NCBI RefSeq assembly: GCF_003946085.1
Contig: NZ_RHOB01000007.1
Location: 1-64,000 of the forward strand
Direction of reading: 5' to 3'
Source: Levilactobacillus angrenensis
Lineage (GTDB): Bacteria; Bacillota; Bacilli; Lactobacillales; Lactobacillaceae
Length of the DNA stretch: 64,000 bases
Positions 43,757-51,212 of the stretch are shown piece after piece. Both the position numbers and the translations under genes were made by a program. Within the stretch, counting starts at the first letter, position 1. Each line of letters begins with the position of its first letter. The notes beneath the pieces were generated by a model that worked only from the letters and a program-made list of their open reading frames with translations, was not told the origin of the DNA and ran no database searches.

Positions 43757-44335
43757 TTAGTTGGTGTACTTGAATGGCAGCTGGTGGTGGAAATTGGCGA
43801 AGCCGCTAAAGATATCGTCGATAGTCGCCGCGTCGATGAACAGATTCATGTTTTCTTGGGGCGCAAAGCCAGCGTCACAGCTATTTTGCATCATCGTGAC
43901 CAACGGATCGTAGTAGTGGTCGATATTAAAGAGGGCGATGGGCTTTTGATGAACGTTGATCTGGCTCCAAGACAGCATGGTCGTGAACTCTTCAAAGGTG
44001 CCAAAGCCTCCTGGTAACACGATAAAGGCATCGGACTGGCGGAGCATTTCGTCCTTGCGTTCATCCATGGTGCTGGTCTCTAACAGGGTGGTGATGTCTG
44101 TCTTGGCCAGACCGAGTTCACTCAAGAAAGTCGGGATGATGCCGATGACCTGGCCCCCGGCCGCCATGGTGGCACTGGCCACCGCGCCCATTAAGCCTTC
44201 CTTACCGCCACCGTAGACCAGTGGATGACCATTGTCGGCTAAGTATTTGCCTAAAGCGTTCGTTTGTGCGAGAAATTGTGGATCGTACCCGTGGTTGGAC
44301 CCGCAGAAGACGCAGACATTTTTAATCGTTGGCAA
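43757..44335 (-). CDS. LOG-family (lysine-decarboxylase-like) nucleoside 5'-monophosphate phosphoribohydrolase
   Basis: 192 residues, Rossmann-like. VCVFCGSNHG at the start, VYGGGKEGLMGAVA (about 41-54), the catalytic Arg/Glu motif MDERKDEM and PGGFGTFEEF (about 110-119). Relatives hydrolyse AMP-type nucleotides, in plants and some bacteria releasing cytokinins; in lactobacilli a nucleotide salvage or damage-control role is inferred. TTG at 44335 is chosen because GGGGG lies nine bases upstream; a TTG five codons earlier overlaps that SD. Its last codons abut dispersed repeat copy F. Confidence 0.88.
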   Translation of the reverse strand: MPTIKNVCVFCGSNHGYDPQFLAQTNALGKYLADNGHPLVYGGGKEGLMGAVASATMAAGGQVIGIIPTFLSELGLAKTDITTLLETSTMDERKDEMLRQSDAFIVLPGGFGTFEEFTTMLSWSQINVHQKPIALFNIDHYYDPLVTMMQNSCDAGFAPQENMNLFIDAATIDDIFSGFANFHHQLPFKYTN

Positions 44336-44516
44336 GTAAAAGACCCCCAAAGTTTAGTGTTTAAAATTAGTATACCGCAAAAAGGATGGGCTACCACTTG
44401 GTTTTGGCCCTTAGTTAGGTATTTCCCCTAACCGGGTGACCTGAATGGTGGTGTGCCGCGCAACTGCGTATGCTGGGGAGCATGTAAAAGCTAATTAGTA
44501 GGGAGGATGACACGCA

Positions 44517-45419
44517 ATGAAGTTTAAGAAGATCGTGGTGGCTGGTGGCGGATCGCTGGGCAGTCAGATTGCTTATCAAATTGCCTATAGTGGGTTTCAG
44601 GTCGTTATTGAGGATGTCAATGCGGCGGCCATTGCTGCGACCAAACGGCGTTTAGCCACTTGGAACTTGTCCTATGCGCAAGCGAAGAACGCAACGCCCG
44701 CTGTCATCTTTGATACGAATGAACGGATCAGTTTTGCGACGGACCTGGAGACCGCGGTCGAGGATGCCGACCTGGTCATTGAGGCGGTACCCGAGGTCGC
44801 GACCATCAAGCAGGCATTCTACGCCGAACTGGCCAAAGTCGCGCCAGCACAGACCGTGTTTGCGACGAATTCCGCGACGATGGTGCCTAGCCAATTCGCG
44901 GCGATCACCGGGCGACCAGCCAAATTTTTGGCCATCCACTTCATGGACCATATTTGGGAAAATGGGTTGGCCGAGGTCATGGGGCATGCCGGCACTGATC
45001 CAGCGGTCTTCCACCGGGTCTGCCATTTCGTTCATCAGATTGGCCTCGTGCCGATTGAAGTCAAACGAGAGCACCCGGGCTACGTGCTCTCGGCCATGTT
45101 ACTGCCATTTGTGAATACGGCGTTAACGTTGTGGGTTCACGGGGTTGCGGAGCCCCAAGCCATCGACCGGGCCTGGATGATTGCGACTGGCGCGTCCATG
45201 GGGCCGTTTGGCATTTTAGATGAGATTGGTCTGCGCCAAGTCTACCAATTGTTGTTAGCGACCAGTGGCGAACCGGGCAAGGGGTATCTGGTAGATGTCG
45301 CCCACAAGCTCAAGTGTGAGCTGCTGGACCAACAAAAATTTGGCCAGGAAAATCAGCGGGGCTTTTACACTTATCCAGTGCCAGCGTTTGCGTCGGCCAA
45401 GTTCCTGACGGCGGGGTGA
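44517..45419 (+). CDS. 3-hydroxyacyl-CoA dehydrogenase-like NAD-binding protein
   Basis: 300 residues. N-terminal Rossmann domain with VAGGGSLGSQIAYQIAYSG (about 7-25) and the HAD signature region (IEAVPEVATIKQAFYAEL, TNSATMVPSQFA, AIHFMDHIWENGLAEVM), then the all-helical C-terminal domain (HPGYVLSAMLLPFVNTAL). Lactobacilli lack beta-oxidation, so it may act on a short 3-hydroxy acid or L-gulonate-like substrate. AGGGAGGATG precedes the ATG. The stop codon overlaps the first base pairs of dispersed repeat copy G, so the C-terminus may have been altered by it. Confidence 0.85.
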   Translation: MKFKKIVVAGGGSLGSQIAYQIAYSGFQVVIEDVNAAAIAATKRRLATWNLSYAQAKNATPAVIFDTNERISFATDLETAVEDADLVIEAVPEVATIKQAFYAELAKVAPAQTVFATNSATMVPSQFAAITGRPAKFLAIHFMDHIWENGLAEVMGHAGTDPAVFHRVCHFVHQIGLVPIEVKREHPGYVLSAMLLPFVNTALTLWVHGVAEPQAIDRAWMIATGASMGPFGILDEIGLRQVYQLLLATSGEPGKGYLVDVAHKLKCELLDQQKFGQENQRGFYTYPVPAFASAKFLTAG

Positions 45420-45524
45420 CGGTCGGCGGCCAGTCCGCACTACGAAGCTGTAAACGCCTGATTTTTACGCCACGAGTCGTGTGGTGGCAATACTCCTAGC
45501 TGATTTTCATTTTTAAACCTTTAA
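45418..45524 (+). repeat. Dispersed repeat, 3' end (copy G)
   Basis: Starts GACGGTCGGCGGCCAG, then ACTACGAAGCTGTAAACG, CCTAGCTGATTTTCAT and the degenerate terminal repeat TTTTTAAACCTTTAAA. Aligns with the last 107 bp of copy B. Confidence 0.7.
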
Positions 45525-45541
45525 ACAAACTACCAAGACGC

Positions 45542-45583
45542 AAAAAAGGATTTGGGCGCGACACGCTCAAATCCTTTTTTGCT
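45542..45583. terminator. Bidirectional terminator after nrdF
   Basis: AAAAAAGGATTTG (45542-45554) pairs with CAAATCCTTTTTT (45568-45580). Works for nrdF on the minus strand and the dehydrogenase gene on the plus strand. Confidence 0.85.
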
Positions 45584-45592
45584 GACATCGAA

Positions 45593-46588
45593 TTACTTAC
45601 TAGGGTCATCCGGATCTGCGGGCTCACCAATGTTGTAGTCGTCATTGTTCATGGCTTCGACGTTTCCCAACAGGTAACCGTTACCGACCTGCGAGAAGAA
45701 GTCGTGGTTGGCCGTGGACGTGGAAATCCCGTTCATGACCACGGGGTCGACGTCTTCGGCCGTATCGGGGAACAGGGGATCTTGGCCCAAGTTCATCAGG
45801 GCCTTGTTGGCGTTATAGCGAATGAACGTCAACACCTTGTCTGACCAGCCAATTTGGTCGTAGAGGGTGTGGGTGTACTTTTCCTCGTTGGCGTAGAGCT
45901 TGTAGAGAAAGTCGTACATCCAGTCCTTCATGGCCTGTTGTTCGTTGTCGGTCAGTTCTTTCATGCCCAGTTGGAACTTGTAGCCGATGTAGGTGCCGTG
46001 CACAGACTCATCGCGCAAGATCAGCTTGATGATCTCGGCCACGTTGTTTAACTTGTTGTGCCCCAGGTAGTACAGCGGCGTGAAGAAGCCGGAGTAGAAC
46101 AGGAAGGTTTCCAGAAAGACGCTGGAAATTTTCTTCTTTAGGGGGTGCTCATCGTCGTGGTACAAATCATAGATGCGCTTAGTTTTGTTTTGCAGAAATT
46201 CCTCGGAATCGCTCCATTGGAAAATTTCGTCGATTTCATCCGGCGTGTTCAGCGTGGAGAAAATGGTGGAGTAACTCTTTGCGTGCACGGATTCCATGAA
46301 TTGAATGTTGTTTAAGACCGCCGTTTCGTGGGGCGTCCGGACATCGCGCCGCAACGCTGCCATCCCGTCTTGGGACTGGAGCGTATCCAGCAAGGTCAAG
46401 CCACCAAAGACGTGGCCTACGGCCCATTGGTGGTCGGTGTCTAGCGTTCGCCAGTCATCCAAGTCGTTGGAGACGGGGATCCGCGTGTCTAACCAAAATT
46501 GCTCGGTGAGTTTTTCCCACGTTGCCTTGTCGATTTCATCTGAGACTTGATTCCAATTGATTGCGTTATAATTTTCAGTTCTTGCCAA
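45593..46588 (-). CDS. nrdF: Ribonucleotide reductase class Ib, beta subunit
   Basis: 331 residues; the dimetal-tyrosyl radical subunit. Iron/manganese ligands are visible as DWRTLDTDHQWAVGHVFGG, the E-x-x-H of FMESVHAKSYSTIF and LRDESVHGTYIGYKF. Makes the radical for NrdE. The TTG at 46588 lies nine bases after AGGAG and gives MARTENYNAINW; a GTG two codons earlier is too close to the SD. Third gene of nrdHEF, 33 bases after nrdE. Confidence 0.95.
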   Translation of the reverse strand: MARTENYNAINWNQVSDEIDKATWEKLTEQFWLDTRIPVSNDLDDWRTLDTDHQWAVGHVFGGLTLLDTLQSQDGMAALRRDVRTPHETAVLNNIQFMESVHAKSYSTIFSTLNTPDEIDEIFQWSDSEEFLQNKTKRIYDLYHDDEHPLKKKISSVFLETFLFYSGFFTPLYYLGHNKLNNVAEIIKLILRDESVHGTYIGYKFQLGMKELTDNEQQAMKDWMYDFLYKLYANEEKYTHTLYDQIGWSDKVLTFIRYNANKALMNLGQDPLFPDTAEDVDPVVMNGISTSTANHDFFSQVGNGYLLGNVEAMNNDDYNIGEPADPDDPSK

Positions 46589-46626
46589 TGACACCCACTC
46601 CTTTTTCGTTTCCTGACTTGCGCTGG

Positions 46627-48792
46627 CTAAATGACACAGCTTTCACATTGGTTGGCGCCGACTTCGTTGTTGTCGTCGGTGAAGGTCCGCACGTAGTACA
46701 GCGACTTGATGCCCTTACGGTAGGCGTAGTTGCGCAGGATACTCAGGTCACGCGTCGTCATCTTATCTGTGCGGCCGTTCTTCCATTCGTACAGGCCGGT
46801 TGGAATCGTGGAGCGCATGAACAGCGTCAGGCTCATCCCTTGGTCCACGTGTTTTTGGGCAGCGGCGTAGACGTCAATAACGCGGCGCATGTCGGTGTCG
46901 TAAGCAGATTTGTAGTAAGGCATGGTGTCGTTATCCAGGTATGGCGCTGGGTAGTAGATCTTCCCAATCGTCTTTTCCTGGCGTTCCTCGATCCGGTTGA
47001 TGATGGGGTGGAGACTCGCGGTGGTGTCGTTGATGTATGAAATGGAGCCGTTCGGTGCCACGGCCATCCGGTTTTGGTGATACAAGCCGTCGCGCATGAC
47101 GTCCGCCTTCAAGGCCGCCCAGTCTTCAGGGGACGGTAGCCAAATGTTGGCGAAGAGTCCCTGGACTTTTTCACTGCTAGGGCGCCAGTCAGTCTCGGTG
47201 TAGCGGTCGAAATAGGTGCCAGACGCGTAGGTACTCTTCTCAAAGTTGTGGAACGTTTCGTGGCGTTCCTTGGCAATTTGATTGGAAGCTTTGAGCGTCC
47301 AGTAATTCAGCAGCATGAAGTAAACGCTGGTGAAGGCGATACTGTCTTTGGAGCCGTACATCATGTGGTTCTTGGCAAAGTAGCTGTGAAGCCCCATGGC
47401 ACCCAGGCCAATCGTGTGGGCCAGCCGGTTGCCTTTTTGAATTGAGGGGACCACGTCGATGTCGGAGTGATCCGTGACAAAGGTCAAGGCCCGGACCATG
47501 GTTTCTACGGAATGACCGAAATCAGGTGCCGCCATCAGGTTCACAATATTTGTGGAGCCGAGGTTACACGAAATGTCGGTACCTTTTTGAATGTATTCTT
47601 GTTGGTTGTTAACGGTCGATGGCGTTTGGACCTGCATGATTTCTGAGCACAAATTACTCATCACGATGCGGCCGTCGATCGGGTTCTCACGGTTAGCCGT
47701 GTCAATGTTGACGATGTAAGGGTAACCGGATTCTTGTTGGAGCTTGCCGATGTCCGTTTCCAGGTCGCGGGCCTTGAGCTTCTTCTTACGGATATCCGGG
47801 TTGGCAACCATATTGTCGTATTCCTTGGTGATATCGACGTAGGAGAAGGGCTTGCCGTAGATGCGTTCGACATCGTAGGGACTAAATAAGTACATGTCCG
47901 CGTCAGCCGCACACAACTCGTAGAACTTGTCGGGAACCGTAACGCCCAGGGACAAGGTCTTCAAACGAATCTTTTCGTCGGCGTTTTCCTTTTTGGCACT
48001 CAAAAAAGCCACGATGTCTGGATGGAACACGCTGAGGTAGACCACGCCGGCCCCTTGCCGTTGGCCCAATTGGTTAGAATAAGAAAAGCTGTCTTCCAGT
48101 AATTTCATGACGGGGACGACACCGGAAGCGGCGCCCTCGATGTGCTTGATGGGATCGCCAGCCCCGCGCAGGTTGGATAGGCTAATGCCGACCCCGCCAC
48201 CGATGCGGGAGAGCTGTAGCGCAGAGTTGATGGTCCGGCCGATGGTGTTCATGTCGTCGGTCGATTGGATCAGAAAACATGAGACCAATTCACCGCGCCG
48301 AGACCGCCCGGCATTCAAGAAGCTGGGGGTAGCGGGTTGGTAGCGTTGATGAATGATTTCATCGGCGAGATCATGGGCCAGTTGTTGGTCGCCATCCGCA
48401 AAGTCCAGCGCGTTCATGGCCACCCGGTCGATGAAGTTTTCCAGGTAGTAGTCGTTATCATCTGTCTTCAAGGCGTATTGAGCATAAAATTTATAAGCGG
48501 CCATGAAGGATTTGAAATGAAAATTCTGAGCCCGCAAGTAGGCGTAGAGGTCTTCGATGAAGCTCATTGGGTAAGCGTCGATCACGTGCTTTTCGACGTA
48601 GTTGTTGGCAATCAAGAAGTCGAAACGCTCCTGTAGGGACGCAAAGGTCTTGGTATTGGGAATCACATTTTCCTTGAGGAAGGCCTGCAAAGCTTCCTGG
48701 TCCTTGTTCAACGGAATCTGACCGTTCACGGGGATGTTAATTTCGTTATTTAAATCATAATACGTGACGTCGGTTAGGTCTTTTAAACTCAT
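46627..48792 (-). CDS. nrdE: Ribonucleotide reductase class Ib, alpha subunit
   Basis: 721 residues; reduces ribonucleoside diphosphates to deoxy forms. Visible: PATPSFLNAGRSRRGELVSCFL (active-site region with Cys), the NLCSEIMQVQTPS segment with radical-site residues, and the C-terminal CESCVI redox pair that NrdH reduces. ATG at 48792 follows AAAGAG by nine bases; an in-frame TTG lies three codons upstream. Between nrdH and nrdF in one operon. Confidence 0.96.
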   Translation of the reverse strand: MSLKDLTDVTYYDLNNEINIPVNGQIPLNKDQEALQAFLKENVIPNTKTFASLQERFDFLIANNYVEKHVIDAYPMSFIEDLYAYLRAQNFHFKSFMAAYKFYAQYALKTDDNDYYLENFIDRVAMNALDFADGDQQLAHDLADEIIHQRYQPATPSFLNAGRSRRGELVSCFLIQSTDDMNTIGRTINSALQLSRIGGGVGISLSNLRGAGDPIKHIEGAASGVVPVMKLLEDSFSYSNQLGQRQGAGVVYLSVFHPDIVAFLSAKKENADEKIRLKTLSLGVTVPDKFYELCAADADMYLFSPYDVERIYGKPFSYVDITKEYDNMVANPDIRKKKLKARDLETDIGKLQQESGYPYIVNIDTANRENPIDGRIVMSNLCSEIMQVQTPSTVNNQQEYIQKGTDISCNLGSTNIVNLMAAPDFGHSVETMVRALTFVTDHSDIDVVPSIQKGNRLAHTIGLGAMGLHSYFAKNHMMYGSKDSIAFTSVYFMLLNYWTLKASNQIAKERHETFHNFEKSTYASGTYFDRYTETDWRPSSEKVQGLFANIWLPSPEDWAALKADVMRDGLYHQNRMAVAPNGSISYINDTTASLHPIINRIEERQEKTIGKIYYPAPYLDNDTMPYYKSAYDTDMRRVIDVYAAAQKHVDQGMSLTLFMRSTIPTGLYEWKNGRTDKMTTRDLSILRNYAYRKGIKSLYYVRTFTDDNNEVGANQCESCVI

Positions 48793-48901
48793 ACTAGTCA
48801 ACTCTTTCTAGGTTAGAATGCGCAAGTGTCAAATAAAAATGGCGCCACCGTGCAAAACACGACATCGCCAAAAAACAATTCTGGACCAACTCAAAAAGAG
48901 T

Positions 48902-49129
48902 CTAGCCCGCGATTTGCGTTAATTGATCTGGCCGGAAGCCATAAAAGGCCGGGTGACCAGAAGCCTCAACAACGGGAACGGCTTGAAAACCCTTCTCCTT
49001 GAGGTATGTCACATATTCGGGATTCTGGTTAATATTACGTTCTTCAAAATCCACGTTGTGTTCACTCAGAAAACGCTTTGTCATCTTGCACTGCATACAA
49101 TTGTTCTTGGAATAAACGGTTACTTTCAT
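48902..49129 (-). CDS. nrdH: Glutaredoxin-like NrdH-redoxin
   Basis: 75 residues with the C11-M-Q-C14 active site (CMQC, as in NrdH) and the thioredoxin-fold motif ending HPAFYGFRPDQL. Supplies electrons to NrdEF from thioredoxin reductase. GAGGA lies ten bases before the ATG at 49129. First gene of nrdHEF; no nrdI flavodoxin gene is present in the operon or elsewhere in this window. Confidence 0.94.
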   Translation of the reverse strand: MKVTVYSKNNCMQCKMTKRFLSEHNVDFEERNINQNPEYVTYLKEKGFQAVPVVEASGHPAFYGFRPDQLTQIAG

Positions 49130-49204
49130 TGTTGCCACTTCCTCATCAATTTCAATATCAATGAGTACAGTTTACACCAGCCAGCGAAAATTACAATCAA
49201 AAAA

Positions 49205-49254
49205 GACACCATATTTGGTAGTTGATACATACAATAACTACCAAATATGGTGTC
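49205..49254. promoter_or_regulatory. 19-bp perfect inverted repeat upstream of nrdHEF (NrdR-box pair or attenuator)
   Basis: The arm 49205-49223 (GACACCATATTTGGTAGTT) is perfectly repeated in inverted orientation at 49236-49254. Each arm contains an ACACCATATTTGG word close to the NrdR box consensus ACACWATATMTWGTGT, and the two boxes are 32 bp apart, about three helical turns, as in known NrdR sites. On the minus strand six Ts follow the hairpin, so it would also serve as an intrinsic terminator ahead of nrdH. Confidence 0.6.
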
Positions 49255-49316
49255 TCAGCGAATAAACTTTTTTTATTAGCCACCAGGAAGTATCTACGGT
49301 AAAATAAGAGGTAAAG

Positions 49317-49931
49317 GTGGCGGAGAAATTGACTAATCACTATTATACACAAAATCCAGACGTTTTACACGAGGAACATCATTGGCCGTTTACCCTCTTA
49401 GGCAACGAATTGTTGTTTACCACCGACAACGGTGTTTTTTCCAAAAACAGGGTGGACTATGGGTCCCGGGCGTTACTCAACGCTTTTAATGCGGACAAGA
49501 CGCCGGCTGGTCCTTGGTTGGACCTGGGCACCGGGTATGGGCCAATCGGCTTGGCACTGGCAAAGAAGTGGCCTGATCGTCAGGTGACCATGGTCGATGT
49601 CAACGAGTTGGCACTGAGCTTGGCACGACAAAATGCGGTGGCGAACCAGATCGACAACGTGGAGATCAAGACGTCTGACGTCTATGCCAACATCACGGAG
49701 CGTTACGCGGCTATCGTTACGAATCCACCGGTTCGGGCCGGTAAGCAGGTCGTCACGGCCATGTTGACGGGCGCGAAGGACCATCTGTTGCCCGGTGGGA
49801 CGTTGACGGTCGTCTTGCAGAAGAAGCAAGGGGCGCCATCGGCGGAAAAAACCATGCAAGCAACGTTTGGTAACTGTACCAACATTAAAAAGGATAAGGG
49901 CTATTACATTTTAGAGAGTACGCTGGCCTAA
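49317..49931 (+). CDS. rsmC: RsmC-like 16S rRNA (guanine-N2) methyltransferase
   Basis: 204 residues, SAM-dependent Rossmann fold: WLDLGTGYGPIGLALAKKWP (about 67-86) binds SAM and IVTNPPVRAGK (about 135-145) is the NPPF/Y-type catalytic motif. Single-domain form found in Firmicutes (YbxB type). GTG start seven bases after AGAGG. Divergent from nrdHEF; followed 24 bases later by tadA. Confidence 0.92.
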   Translation: MAEKLTNHYYTQNPDVLHEEHHWPFTLLGNELLFTTDNGVFSKNRVDYGSRALLNAFNADKTPAGPWLDLGTGYGPIGLALAKKWPDRQVTMVDVNELALSLARQNAVANQIDNVEIKTSDVYANITERYAAIVTNPPVRAGKQVVTAMLTGAKDHLLPGGTLTVVLQKKQGAPSAEKTMQATFGNCTNIKKDKGYYILESTLA

Positions 49932-49955
49932 CGAAGTAGAAAGGAAGGGGTCTGG

Positions 49956-50486
49956 ATGCGCGATCAGCATTATACGGGCCGGCAACGCCATTACATGGAA
50001 GAGGCCCTCTTCGAAGCAGACCAGGCAGCCTTGATCGGCGAGGTCCCCATCGGTGCGGTCATCGTCCACGACAACCAAATCGTGGGTCGGGGGCATAACT
50101 TGCGGGAACACGGCAACGACGCCACTATGCACGCGGAGGTCCGAGCCATTGAAGAGGCTTGTGGGACCTTGAAAAGCTGGCGACTAGAAGATTGCCAGCT
50201 GTATGTGACGATTGAACCGTGCCTGATGTGTAGCGGAGCCATCATCAATTCCCGGATTCCCGAAGTCTTTTACGGCGCGCGGGACCCTAAGGCTGGTGCG
50301 GTCGATAGCCTCTACGAAACGCTCACCGACAGTCGGTTGAACCACACGGTCACGGTGCACGAAGGCTTGCTGGCTAAGGACGCGGGGGAACGCATGGTGC
50401 AGTTCTTCCGGGCGGCCCGGGTGCGGCAAAAGGCCCGCAAGAAAGCACGGCGGGCAGCGGCCCAAGCCGGCCCAAGCCGAAAATGA
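49956..50486 (+). CDS. tadA: tRNA-specific adenosine deaminase
   Basis: 176 residues. Deaminates A34 of tRNA-Arg(ACG) to inosine. Zinc and proton-shuttle residues: HAEVRAIEEAC (H, E) and PCLMCSGAI (CxxC). A Lys/Arg/Ala-rich tail of about 20 residues follows the catalytic domain. AGGAAGGGG precedes the ATG. It precedes the SRP RNA gene, an order common in Firmicutes (tadA–ffs–dnaX). Confidence 0.96.
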   Translation: MRDQHYTGRQRHYMEEALFEADQAALIGEVPIGAVIVHDNQIVGRGHNLREHGNDATMHAEVRAIEEACGTLKSWRLEDCQLYVTIEPCLMCSGAIINSRIPEVFYGARDPKAGAVDSLYETLTDSRLNHTVTVHEGLLAKDAGERMVQFFRAARVRQKARKKARRAAAQAGPSRK

Positions 50487-50494
50487 GAAGACGC

Positions 50495-50523
50495 TAGACA
50501 ACCAGAAAAAAGCATGATACACT
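50495..50523 (+). promoter_or_regulatory. Promoter of the SRP RNA gene
   Basis: TAGACA (50495-50500), 17-bp spacer, TACACT (50518-50523). Confidence 0.7.
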
Positions 50524-50529
50524 AGTACT

Positions 50530-50630
50530 TGCCGTTAAGGCCTTGAAGCAAGGGTGGGCTTACGAATCGTGTCAGGTCCGGAAGGAAGCAGCACTAAGTT
50601 TGTTTCGCTTTGTGCTTCAAGTTTATGAGA
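50530..50630 (+). ncRNA. ffs: Signal recognition particle RNA (4.5S type)
   Basis: The invariant domain IV core GTCAGGTCCGGAAGGAAGCAGCAC occupies 50570-50593, with the GGAA loop and the asymmetric internal loop that bind Ffh. CCTTGAAGCA (50541-50550) pairs with TGCTTCAAG (50613-50621), closing a single long hairpin of the small bacterial type without an Alu domain. Ends estimated from promoter and pairing. Confidence 0.93.
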
Positions 50631-50637
50631 TTATAAC

Positions 50638-50672
50638 AACTCCTAGTCGCTGGACTGGGAGTTTTTTTATAC
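50638..50672 (+). terminator. Terminator of ffs
   Basis: AACTCCTAGTC (50638-50648) pairs with GACTGGGAGTT (50653-50663), followed by seven Ts. Confidence 0.85.
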
Positions 50673-51022
50673 CACCCGCTAACGCACTTGCAACCGGCTT
50701 ACCCAGTCAATGATGGCTTGTCGGGCTAGCGTCAACGAGGTATGGTTGACGTCGCCAATCAGCTAGTGACGAAGTGATCGGCTAATGCGATGATTTTATC
50801 GGTATTTAGTTAGCGACTGCTTGTCATTGACAGTTTGATTATTTAATGGAAGAAATGATAGTGTTTGTTGGCTGAAAATGAGGGTCGCGCCTCTCTGTGG
50901 CAGGTGACACACCTGACAGCCGTAGACAATTGGTTTAAGCTATTTCGGTGAACAGTGGATTACGGCAACTGGCTGGTTTGCGAATACCTGGATTAATTTT
51001 GCGTAAATCTACTAGTCAATCC
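50673..51022. other. Intergenic stretch with a possible hydrolase fossil
   Basis: No intact gene. On the minus strand, from about 50758 down to a TAG near 50681, the sequence reads GDVNHTSLTLARQAIIDWVSRL, which looks like the C-terminal end of an alpha/beta-hydrolase (catalytic His region and last helix). The reading frame is closed upstream by a stop. Low-confidence relic. Confidence 0.25.
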
Positions 51023-51052
51023 GTGACAGCGACTACCGAAAAAGGCTATAAT
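51023..51052 (+). promoter_or_regulatory. Promoter of dnaX
   Basis: GTGACA (51023-51028), 18-bp spacer, TATAAT (51047-51052). Gives a leader of about 155 bases that contains the second repeat family. Confidence 0.65.
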
Positions 51053-51072
51053 ATTAATCAGCGAATTTAGTA

Positions 51073-51181
51073 ATGAACAGGCGGTTATCAGCCTTAAGCG
51101 AAACCAGCTACCTTTGGCGCAGGTTTCCGCTATTTAAAGTTGGTGCACAGAAGAGTTTGGGCGGTTTTGTCCCAAACTCCG
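51073..51181 (+). repeat. Second repeat family, copy X, in the dnaX leader
   Basis: GGTTATCAGCCTTAAGCG, CCTTTGGCGCAGGTTTCCGC, TATTTAAAGTTGGTGCA, then the hairpin GAGTTTGGG (51153-51161), loop CGGTTTTGT, CCCAAACTC (51171-51179). The same order occurs at 43041-43165, but the stem bases differ and still pair. The hairpin ends 34 bases before the dnaX ATG. Confidence 0.7.
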
Positions 51182-51212
51182 CAAAGAATTATGAACGAAA
51201 GGAACGGATTGC

